A stretch of 64,000 nucleotides of DNA, from the NCBI RefSeq assembly GCF_030908385.1, contig NZ_CP133091.1, positions 2,218,128 through 2,282,127 on the forward strand, read 5' to 3'. The stretch comes from Mangrovimonas sp. YM274 (GTDB taxonomy: Bacteria; Bacteroidota; Bacteroidia; Flavobacteriales; Flavobacteriaceae). Positions 37,401 through 42,564 of the stretch are shown here, piece by piece. A model generated the notes under the pieces. That model was given only the letters and a program-made list of their open reading frames with translations, searched no databases and had not been told where the DNA came from. The position numbers and the translations under genes were made by a program. Position 1 is the stretch's first letter. Each line of letters starts with the position of its first letter.

Positions 37401-38869
37401 GACAAAGTTCCTGCAACATAAGTCGAAGCCTCCTCACAAGTTATCGTTTCATTTGCCACAACTGGAAATTCTGGAGCCGGAGCAGGCTCCACCATAATGG
37501 TATACTCTTGAGATTCCAATGGTCTTCCACAAGAATCTTCTCCGGTATATATTACAGTTATCTCTCCTCCACACAAAGCATAATTAGACATTACCGTTGG
37601 AGGCAAACTTCCCTCAACAGCACAATCACCTTCCAATCCGTTACTATAGGTAGCATCATCCAAAATAATGTCACCTGCTTCAGAGCAGCTAACACTAGTT
37701 GGTAATTCAGGTATTGTTAGTTCTGCCTCAGGTGCCGGTAAAACATCTATTACATAAGTAACAGGCTCTACTACCAATCCACAAGCTGCAATATCTGAAT
37801 ATACCAAAGTAATGGTTCCCCCATCACAATTATTATAATCCGTTTCAATTTCAGGTTCTATATACCCTCCTTCAATTAAACAAAGACCTTCGGCTCCATT
37901 TGAAACTGAAGCTGTCCCTGGGACGAAAGCTCCTGCTTCATCACATGATAGCGAAGTGGGCAATTCTGGTAGAATGATATCTGGTGTAGGAGCTGGTAAC
38001 ACAGTAACAACTTGCTTAGCCGTAATAGTTCTACCACAATCATCAGTATATTCCCAATCTATATATAAAGTTCCTCCACAGCGCGTATAATCACCAAAAA
38101 CAGGTAAAGGTTCAACCTCTCCCGATATTTCGCATTCCCCTGTTTCTCCATTAGAATACCCTAAATTACCAGGTTCAAAATTAGCTGCTTCCTCACAAGT
38201 TAAAGTTAGATCTTCCACCGCATCAAAAACAGGCATTGAAGGCGGTTCAACAACTATAATTTGCTCTGCAGAGCTCGAATTACCACAGGCATCTGTTGCT
38301 GTCCATGTACGAACAATAGTTCCTGAACACCCATCAATTGTACCTTCATCCTCATAGGTTAATGCAACATCCGAGCAATCAGATACTGAAGGTTCAGGAA
38401 TTTCTCCTAAAGAACCACATGAGGCAGATACATTATCTACCACCATGGTTGGAGGTGATTGATCCCCTCCGGAGTAAATAGCTTTTAGTTCCGCAAAAAA
38501 TTCTCCATCACAAAGGATAGAAAACTCATAAATTACGGTCCAATCACAATCTGAAGAACCTGGCTCAGTTTCAACGGTGAGATTAACATCTGTTTCTCCA
38601 TCACATTGAATACTATACAATTGCTCAACTTCCTCAACTGACAAAGCGACGGTTGACACCTCATCAAGACATAAGTCGTAGTACACCGACCTCTCAGCCG
38701 ATTGACTGTAGACCGAATTCATGCTAAACAAAAAGAGCATTATAAAGCCTAAGGCCTTAATGCTCATTTTCTGTTTTTTCATGAAGCCAATGCTACAACA
38801 CGATAAATTAGCAACAGACTTCCAAAATTGAAGAAATCCATTGCTACGGGTAAAATTGTTCATAAACAT
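28457..38869 (-). CDS. Giant T9SS-secreted repeat protein (3470 aa, putative surface adhesin)
   Basis: The frame has a signal peptide MKKQKMSIKALGFIMLFLFS ending near VYSQ, preceded by a 29-residue extension. HYR-like Cys-containing domains (to about residue 207) come next, then seven diverged repeats of about 84 residues (208-794), then 27 near-identical 83-residue repeats (795 to about 3031). The tail has two HYR-like domains, a domain with FNRWGWTNYYAEEGTYTM and YAGAGQCN, and a C-terminal T9SS type A sorting domain (from VAYPVPFDKEVNISYMF to the end, with FYVKL). Each repeat has four Cys and ends in PAP, so it is probably an immunoglobulin-like, disulfide-bonded rod. The role as an adhesin or gliding-type surface filament is inferred from architecture. 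ATG codons at 38869, 38863 and 38782 are all possible starts; the last gives a standard signal peptide. Confidence 0.9.
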   Translation of the reverse strand: MFMNNFTRSNGFLQFWKSVANLSCCSIGFMKKQKMSIKALGFIMLFLFSMNSVYSQSAERSVYYDLCLDEVSTVALSVEEVEQLYSIQCDGETDVNLTVETEPGSSDCDWTVIYEFSILCDGEFFAELKAIYSGGDQSPPTMVVDNVSASCGSLGEIPEPSVSDCSDVALTYEDEGTIDGCSGTIVRTWTATDACGNSSSAEQIIVVEPPSMPVFDAVEDLTLTCEEAANFEPGNLGYSNGETGECEISGEVEPLPVFGDYTRCGGTLYIDWEYTDDCGRTITAKQVVTVLPAPTPDIILPELPTSLSCDEAGAFVPGTASVSNGAEGLCLIEGGYIEPEIETDYNNCDGGTITLVYSDIAACGLVVEPVTYVIDVLPAPEAELTIPELPTSVSCSEAGDIILDDATYSNGLEGDCAVEGSLPPTVMSNYALCGGEITVIYTGEDSCGRPLESQEYTIMVEPAPAPEFPVVANETITCEEASTYVAGTLSYTNNGDSKACYIGGQVDGVLTGEFDECGGTLYVNWSYTDECQNTITAMKTVTVMPAPIATVTPPDFPESIACDEATDFEAGVATYSNGLEGDCSVMGTLDPEVSVNYGVCGGTISVSYNGEDSCGRVLSAGPFIISVEPAPKPEFPIIADETITCSEAADYVAGTMSYTNNASTKGCYIGGQVTGTLSPDYDECGGVIMVNWTYTDECGYSITADKTVTVLPAPAPVFDPVEDLEILCENFDFYEPTSLGYSNGDSGDCEISGEVLSEVEPFEGGCGEFEETWTYTDNCGRTITTSRTINVTAPEVSFNAPGDYTMAACSDQASVDQAFAEWVALGSITGGCNLMVEVTNPGAPDACGGSTEVIWTATSDCGAPLLLSSTFTVEPAPEVSFNAPDDYTMAACSDQASVDQAFAEWVALGSITGGCNLMVEVTNPGAPDACGGSTEVIWTATSDCGAPLLLSSTFTVEPAPEVSFNAPDDYTMAACSDQASVDQAFAEWVALGSITGGCNLMVEVTNPGAPDACGGSTEVIWTATSDCGAPLLLSSTFTVEPAPEVSFNAPDDYTMAACSDQASVDQAFAEWVALGSITGGCNLMVEVTNPGAPDACGGSTEVIWTATSDCGAPLLLSSTFTVEPAPEVIANVPSDVTMEACSDQASIDQAFAEWVDLGSITGGCNLEITIDNPGAPSACGGKSDVTWTATSDCAETIIGTATFSVLPAPEVSFNAPDDYTMAACSDQASVDQAFAEWVALGSITGGCNLMVEVTNPGAPDACGGSTEVIWTATSDCGAPLLLSSTFTVEPAPEVSFNAPDDYTMAACSDQASVDQAFAEWVALGSITGGCNLMVEVTNPGAPDACGGSTEVIWTATSDCGAPLLLSSTFTVEPAPEVSFNAPDDYTMAACSDQASVDQAFAEWVALGSITGGCNLMVEVTNPGAPDACGGSTEVIWTATSDCGAPLLLSSTFTVEPAPEVSFNAPDDYTMAACSDQASVDQAFAEWVALGSITGGCNLMVEVTNPGAPDACGGSTEVIWTATSDCGAPLLLSSTFTVEPAPEVSFNAPDDYTMAACSDQASVDQAFAEWVALGSITGGCNLMVEVTNPGAPDACGGSTEVIWTATSDCGAPLLLSSTFTVEPAPEVSFNAPDDYTMAACSDQASVDQAFAEWVALGSITGGCNLMVEVTNPGAPDACGGSTEVIWTATSDCGAPLLLSSTFTVEPAPEVIANVPSDVTMEACSDQASIDQAFAEWVDLGSITGGCNLEITIDNPGAPSACGGKSDVTWTATSDCAETIIGTATFSVLPAPEVSFNAPDDYTMAACSDQASVDQAFAEWVALGSITGGCNLMVEVTNPGAPDACGGSTEVIWTATSDCGAPLLLSSTFTVEPAPEVSFNAPDDYTMAACSDQASVDQAFAEWVALGSITGGCNLMVEVTNPGAPDACGGSTEVIWTATSDCGAPLLLSSTFTVEPAPEVSFNAPDDYTMAACSDQASVDQAFAEWVALGSITGGCNLMVEVTNPGAPDACGGSTEVIWTATSDCGAPLLLSSTFTVEPAPEVSFNAPDDYTMAACSDQASVDQAFAEWVALGSITGGCNLMVEVTNPGAPDACGGSTEVIWTATSDCGAPLLLSSTFTVEPAPEVSFNAPDDYTMAACSDQASVDQAFAEWVALGSITGGCNLMVEVTNPGAPDACGGSTEVIWTATSDCGAPLLLSSTFTVEPAPEVIANVPSDVTMEACSDQASIDQAFAEWVDLGSITGGCNLEITIDNPGAPSACGGKSDVTWTATSDCAETIIGTATFSVLPAPEVSFNAPDDYTMAACSDQASVDQAFAEWVALGSITGGCNLMVEVTNPGAPDACGGSTEVIWTATSDCGAPLLLSSTFTVEPAPEVSFNAPDDYTMAACSDQASVDQAFAEWVALGSITGGCNLMVEVTNPGAPDACGGSTEVIWTATSDCGAPLLLSSTFTVEPAPEVIANVPSDVTMEACSDQASIDQAFAEWVDLGSITGGCNLEITIDNPGAPSACGGKSDVTWTATSDCAETIIGTATFSVLPAPEVSFNAPGDYTMAACSDQASVDQAFAEWVALGSITGGCNLMVEVTNPGAPDACGGSTEVIWTATSDCGAPLLLSSTFTVEPAPEVIANVPSDVTMEACSDQASIDQAFAEWVDLGSITGGCNLEITIDNPGAPSACGGKSDVTWTATSDCAETIIGTATFSVLPAPEVSFNAPGDYTMAACSDQASVDQAFAEWVALGSITGGCNLMVEVTNPGAPDACGGSTEVIWTATSDCGAPLLLSSTFTVEPAPEVIANVPSDVTMEACSDQASIDQAFAEWVDLGSITGGCNLEITIDNPGAPSACGGKSDVTWTATSDCAETIIGTATFSVLPAPEVSFNAPDDYTMAACSDQASVDQAFAEWVALGSITGGCNLMVEVTNPGAPDACGGSTEVIWTATSDCGAPLLLSSTFTVEPAPEVSFNAPDDYTMAACSDQASVDQAFAEWVALGSITGGCNLMVEVTNPGAPDACGGSTEVIWTATSDCGAPLLLSSTFTVIGDTTPPMLVGPIPEGISDIDACFSDVPEGPTADEIAAIYEDNCGEVFVEKMPSIVGDDCKWIALYEFIISDACGNTLPPLKIYYNGGDQTPPVIDVPIMDPICNDEFPEALKANWVDNCSGEGEVTAYLSDTTMDGCVEYGTYVFEASDACGNMAQEILTLERTVEKYSGNCETAFGRDPNSNTCFLQDGFNRWGWTNYYAEEGTYTMDLYAGAGQCNLSSGTLAGDVVVEYLDGYVTVYFDIASGFGMSEAQVYVGCNPYPTKNNGAYTVAPGQYNFNAGAMDYVTSYTVGPIEANGPIYVIAHANVCEAICQCDEGASGEYAPSGASIDCEDEAVEPEPTVVATSIDFVAYPVPFDKEVNISYMFEFETDVTIELFDTRGIVILSETNRSYVKGFKDKTTFDLSRIPNQMFYVKLTTSQGTVTKKIVSSSLKERKN
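29777..36487 (-). repeat. 27 tandem 249-bp units (83 aa) in the giant protein
   Basis: Two unit types alternate without spacers. Type A (21 copies) begins EVSFNAP and contains MAACSDQASVDQAFAEWVAL; type B (6 copies) begins EVIANVP and contains MEACSDQASIDQAFAEWVDL. In protein order the pattern is A4 B A6 B A5 B A2 B A B A B A2. Type A copies are identical in protein sequence except Asp or Gly at position 9 (Gly in units 1, 22 and 24). They differ in DNA at a handful of synonymous sites. G+C is 133/240 at 30001-30240, compared with 17/60 at 28501-28560. The final unit lacks its last four residues and runs into VIGDTTPP. Confidence 0.97.
36488..38248 (-). repeat. Seven diverged ~84-aa repeats at the N-terminal side of the giant protein
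   Basis: Residues about 208-794 hold seven units of 80-87 residues sharing a Cys-Glu/Asp-Glu-Ala motif (TCEEA, SCDEA, TCSEA), SYTNN or TYSNG, a CGG motif, a DECG-like motif and a PAP end. They share the four-Cys plan of the tandem block but are far less alike, and their composition is like the rest of the genome (22/60 G+C at 36901-36960). Confidence 0.85.
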
Positions 38870-39506
38870 AACATTTGGTTTTAATTAACTTTTTTAACAC
38901 TGTGCGGCGAAAGCCTACCAAAAACAAAAGAGAAAGTGTAGAATACAAATAGAGTTGAGGGCACAACAATTATGTTTTAACGATATATGTTATCGGAAAA
39001 ACAGAAAACGTTTTCGAAATTTTCATTCAAAAACAACCAATAAAGTGCTAAAAATCAATTGTTTTGCTATTAAACAATTTTTGGAAAGATTATATTTTTA
39101 AACTGTCTTACTTCAACAATTATAAAATATAAAAAAGAGTAATCGCAACTATAAATTTGCTCATTACCTATTTCAAAAATAGATGTTTAGGTAATTAGTA
39201 ACAAATAATTTTAAGTTTTTTTTTGGATTTAAACCGTTAACCAAACATTTGTGCATTTAGTCGGATAGGAAAGAATTTTCTGTGTAAAAAACATCGACAA
39301 ACTACATTGCAGTTTTTTAAAACAAATTTTTACTTACTAATTTACAGTAGTTTACACAAAAAAAATACGCTTATTCTCAAAAGACCATCAATACCATCAC
39401 ACAAGAAACACATTGTAGACATAAAATCCCTCTTAGACCACAACTAATGCTCTTATTTGTTAATAATTGATTAAATGGCATACAGGATAACATATTTCTA
39501 TTATTT
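38870..39506. other. AT-rich intergenic region between the giant gene and the TlpA-like gene
   Basis: These 637 bases have no credible coding frame. I see an eight-base inverted repeat AATTGTTT / AAACAATT (39057-39079) followed by T, and the -7 box of the next gene at the right end. No promoter for the giant gene with an exact TAnnTTTG box is visible on the minus strand. Confidence 0.4.
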
Positions 39507-39509
39507 TTG
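39502..39509 (+). promoter_or_regulatory. -7 box before the TlpA-like lipoprotein gene
   Basis: TATTTTTG matches TAnnTTTG and ends 21 bases before the ATG at 39531. It contains the TTG (39507-39509) that would otherwise look like an upstream start codon. No good -33 partner is visible. Confidence 0.5.
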
Positions 39510-39530
39510 GATGAACACAAAAAATTTATC

Positions 39531-40586
39531 ATGAAAAAAACATTGGCCTTATTACTTGTTGCTTCTGCGTTTGCTTGTAAACAAGAAGAACCGCCTAAAG
39601 ATTACGTTACTTTTTCTGGGCAAATAACAAATCCCAACAGTGACTCCCTTATTGTAAGAAGTCGTTCTTATTCAAAGACAATTCCAGTATCTACAGACGG
39701 AACGTTCAAGGATACCTTAAAATTAGAGCCTGGAGTTTACAGCCTATTTGATGGAGCAGAAAGCACCACGTTATATCTAAAAAACGGCTATGATATTAAG
39801 CTTACAATGGACACTAACCAGTTTGACGAAACAATTTCTTATACAGGGGTTGGATCTGAAAACAGTAACTTCTTGGCTAAAAAATCCCTGAAGGAAGAAG
39901 AGCTTCTTGACCTTGATAAATTAGGCCAAATAGATAATTTGGAAGCCTTGGACCAATCCATAGCGTCCATTAAAAATGAATTGACAACATTTTACAATTC
40001 CGATAATACAATTGATTCCACAATTGTAGCAGATGCTGTTAAAAATGTGGATCCAATGCTTCAGTCATACCAACGATACTTAGCAAGCTCGATTACTTTA
40101 AAGCAAGAACTGCCTCAAGGTAGTCCTTCTCCTGTTTTTGAAAACTTTGAAAACCACAAAGGAGGTACCACTTCTTTAAGTGATTTAAAAGGTAAGTATG
40201 TATATGTAGATGTTTGGGCAACTTGGTGCGGACCTTGTAAGGCAGAAATTCCTCACTTAAAACGTATCGAAGAAGAATACCAAGATAAAAACATTCAATT
40301 TGTAAGTATTTCTGTGGATGATGGAAGAGGTTTTAAAGGAGACACTCCTGAAGCTGCCGCGGCTGCTGCCAAAGAAGGTTGGAAACAAATGGTTTCCGAA
40401 AAAGAATTGGGAGGCATTCAATTGTTGGCTGACAAAGGCTGGAAATCGGATTTTGTTCAAAACTACAAAATTAACGGGATCCCTCGTTTCATCCTTATTG
40501 ATCCTCAAGGAAATATTGTAACTCCAGACGCTCCAAGACCTTCTAGTTCAGGATTGGTTGAATTATTGAAAGAATTAGACATTTAA
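39531..40586 (+). CDS. TlpA-like thioredoxin-fold lipoprotein
   Basis: From the ATG at 39531 the product is 351 residues, a lipoprotein with signal MKKTLALLLVASAFAC (lipobox Cys about residue 16). After a beta-rich N-terminal domain (about 25-120, DUF4369-like position) and a helical middle, a TlpA/AhpC-type thioredoxin domain (about 205-345) carries VWATWCGPCKAE with Cys233 and Cys236 as the redox pair, and a cis-Pro in GIPRFILID. Such proteins reduce disulfides in periplasmic substrates, often for cytochrome c maturation; no specific partner is shown by the neighbours. A TTG-initiated form starting at 39507 is less likely because that TTG lies inside the -7 box. The gene ends at a strong bidirectional terminator. 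Confidence 0.92.
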   Translation: MKKTLALLLVASAFACKQEEPPKDYVTFSGQITNPNSDSLIVRSRSYSKTIPVSTDGTFKDTLKLEPGVYSLFDGAESTTLYLKNGYDIKLTMDTNQFDETISYTGVGSENSNFLAKKSLKEEELLDLDKLGQIDNLEALDQSIASIKNELTTFYNSDNTIDSTIVADAVKNVDPMLQSYQRYLASSITLKQELPQGSPSPVFENFENHKGGTTSLSDLKGKYVYVDVWATWCGPCKAEIPHLKRIEEEYQDKNIQFVSISVDDGRGFKGDTPEAAAAAAKEGWKQMVSEKELGGIQLLADKGWKSDFVQNYKINGIPRFILIDPQGNIVTPDAPRPSSSGLVELLKELDI

Positions 40587-40604
40587 TTAAATTTTTAAAT
40601 TAGA

Positions 40605-40638
40605 AAATAAAGGCCCACTTTTCAGTGGGCCTTTATTT
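40605..40638. terminator. Bidirectional terminator
   Basis: The long perfect stem AAATAAAGGCCCACT / AGTGGGCCTTTATTT with loop TTTC is followed by T. It ends the TlpA-like gene and, on the minus strand, the NAD(P)HX-repair gene whose stop begins at 40641. Confidence 0.9.
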
Positions 40639-40640
40639 TT

Positions 40641-42194
40641 TTATTCTGTCTGTTTGTTAGGTTGTTCAGTTCCCTCCTCTTGTGGTTGTTTAAATAGATC
40701 TAAATATGCTTCGCCAAGAGCGTCAATCACCATACTTGCGGTGAGGGCTTGATATCCCAGATCCAACACAGCAATATCGGCAGCCTTTCCATGCAGGTAT
40801 ACTCCAAACAAAGAGGCTGTTAATGGATCATATCCTTGGGAGAGCATTCCTGTAATAATTCCCGTCAGCACATCTCCCGTTCCTGCGGTAGCAAGTCCTG
40901 GGTTTCCAGTGGAATTCACATATAAAAGATCCTTATAAACAGTAATAGTGTTAGCTCCTTTTATTACTATAATAAGATTGTACTTTTTGGTAAATGCCTT
41001 CACTTTTTCTAGTTTGTCAAAATCATCTTTCCAATCTCCAATTAAGCGTTTTAATTCTTTTGGGTGCGGCGTTAAAATAGTTTGTGGTTGCAACAATTCA
41101 AGTATCTCCAAATTATGGCTTAACATATTGAGTCCATCAGCATCTATAACCAAACGTCCCTCATATTTCTTTAAAAACGCCTCGAAGGCACCAAGCGCTT
41201 TTTTACTTGTCCCCATCCCTACTCCAAAACCAATTGCTGAAGGGGTCAACTCAAATGAAATATCCGAAATCAATTCTTCTTCTTTATCTGTAATGACCAT
41301 GGCTTCCGGAAAGGAGGATTGCAAAGGAACATAACCGCATTTAGGAACATAAGTTGTAATTAAACCTGCTCCCGCAGTTAGGGCTGCCCTACTGGCTAAA
41401 ATAACAGCTCCAATCTTACCATAACTTCCTCCAATAATAAGAGCATGACCAAAACTTCCTTTATGGGAAAACTTGTCTCTTGGTTGGTATACCGATAGCA
41501 TTTCAAATTTTCCAATTAACTCGGCTTCTGTTTTTACTTCTTGTAAATACGACGGATCAATTCCAATATCCAACACCTCCCATTCTACCGTGAACTTTCC
41601 GGTATCCGGCAAAAAGAATACCAATTTTGGCGTTTGAAAACTTAAGGTATAGTTAGCCCAAACCACACCATTTTCATCTTCAGGAACATGATTTGTGTAT
41701 AATCCAGAAGGAATGTCTATAGATAAGGTAAATGCCTTTGATGCTCTAAAATGCTGAAAAAGCTTTTTGACCCATTCATCTGCCGGGCGGTTAAGACCTA
41801 TTCCAAAAACAGCATCTACGATAATTGCATCTGGAGTTATAAGAGGTAATTCATCATCTGCATTTAAAAGCACAGGCCAATTTTTGGAGGTTTGCTTTAT
41901 ACGGTCGTAATTAATTAGAAAATCCTTGGAACGCTTATCACTATAATTAACAACATAGGTATTCACGTTATAGCCATGATTAATTAAGTGCCTAGCCAGT
42001 ACCAAACCATCTCCTCCATTATTTCCAATACCACAAAACACATGAATAGGTATTGGCTGTCCCTGTAATCTTGTATGGATCCAATAAAAAATTTTAGTTG
42101 CCGCACGCTCCATTAAATCTGTAGAGCTTATCTTTTGACGCTCGGCCGTAAGTCTATCACCTTCATAGACTTGTTCTTTAGAAAGTATTTTCAT
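40641..42194 (-). CDS. nnr: Bifunctional NAD(P)H-hydrate epimerase / ADP-dependent NAD(P)H-hydrate dehydratase
   Basis: This 517-residue enzyme repairs hydrated NAD(P)H: the N-terminal YjeF_N epimerase converts R- to S-NAD(P)HX, and the C-terminal carbohydrate-kinase-like domain dehydrates the S form using ADP. The epimerase half (about 1-215) has HVFCGIGNNGGDGLVLA and VDAVFGIGLNRPA; the dehydratase half (about 230-500) has ALIIGGSYGKIGAVILASRA, VIDADGLNML, TILTPHPKELKRL and the nucleotide loop LATAGTGDVLTGII. The fused form is the standard bacterial arrangement. It is encoded alone on the minus strand and diverges from the threonine operon. Confidence 0.96.
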   Translation of the reverse strand: MKILSKEQVYEGDRLTAERQKISSTDLMERAATKIFYWIHTRLQGQPIPIHVFCGIGNNGGDGLVLARHLINHGYNVNTYVVNYSDKRSKDFLINYDRIKQTSKNWPVLLNADDELPLITPDAIIVDAVFGIGLNRPADEWVKKLFQHFRASKAFTLSIDIPSGLYTNHVPEDENGVVWANYTLSFQTPKLVFFLPDTGKFTVEWEVLDIGIDPSYLQEVKTEAELIGKFEMLSVYQPRDKFSHKGSFGHALIIGGSYGKIGAVILASRAALTAGAGLITTYVPKCGYVPLQSSFPEAMVITDKEEELISDISFELTPSAIGFGVGMGTSKKALGAFEAFLKKYEGRLVIDADGLNMLSHNLEILELLQPQTILTPHPKELKRLIGDWKDDFDKLEKVKAFTKKYNLIIVIKGANTITVYKDLLYVNSTGNPGLATAGTGDVLTGIITGMLSQGYDPLTASLFGVYLHGKAADIAVLDLGYQALTASMVIDALGEAYLDLFKQPQEEGTEQPNKQTE

Positions 42195-42335
42195 TGTTTA
42201 AATAATATTTGAAACCTAAATGCCTTTATTAGCATTACACAATTTGTTTTTTGACTGTTGAATTTTTCAATTCAATTCATTTTTAAATAAAAACTTAAAG
42301 CTTTTATTGTTAATTCAGTAAAAAGAATGAAATAG

Positions 42336-42366
42336 TTTTTTAATTAAAGTAAAAATAATACATTTG
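42336..42366 (+). promoter_or_regulatory. Promoter of the threonine operon leader
   Basis: TACATTTG (42359-42366) is an exact -7 box with a TTTT (42336-42339) 19 bases upstream. Transcription should begin near 42370-42375, almost at the leader ATG (42375). Confidence 0.6.
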
Positions 42367-42374
42367 ATAGGCAT

Positions 42375-42485
42375 ATGAATACGAAGTTAGCATTAAATAG
42401 TAACACCTTTAGCTCCCTAATTTTTATTGGGGCAACTGCTACTATTCATTTCATTTTTGGTATTACAACCCGTTTGGGTTGTTAA
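42375..42485 (+). CDS. Putative threonine-operon leader peptide (36 aa)
   Basis: ATG at 42375 opens 36 codons and stops at 42483-42485, 79 bases before thrA. The peptide holds six Thr and five Ile codons; the part from residue 18 reads IGATATIHFIFGITTRLGC, with the ACT, ACT, ATT, ATT, ACA and ACC codons just before and inside a small hairpin (ACAACCC / GGGTTGT, 42465-42482). Amino-acid leader peptides rich in Thr and Ile codons regulate thrABC in E. coli by ribosome-stalling attenuation. Here the position, composition and promoter fit such a leader, but no T-tract terminator is visible after the hairpin, so the detailed mechanism is inferred. The second hairpin GTGCT / AGCAC (42508-42522) could be an alternative partner. 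Confidence 0.62.
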   Translation: MNTKLALNSNTFSSLIFIGATATIHFIFGITTRLGC

Positions 42486-42522
42486 TTATATTCTCTCCGT
42501 ACACAATGTGCTGTCAAAGCAC
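42465..42522 (+). promoter_or_regulatory. Possible attenuator hairpins upstream of thrA
   Basis: Two short stems are visible: ACAACCC / GGGTTGT with loop GTTT (42465-42482), covering the last leader codons, and GTGCT / AGCAC (42508-42522). Neither has a following T tract; they may instead control ribosome access to thrA or transcription by another route. Confidence 0.35.
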
Positions 42523-42564
42523 CAAAAGTCTAAAAATCCATACCACAATCAAAACTGATTAAAA

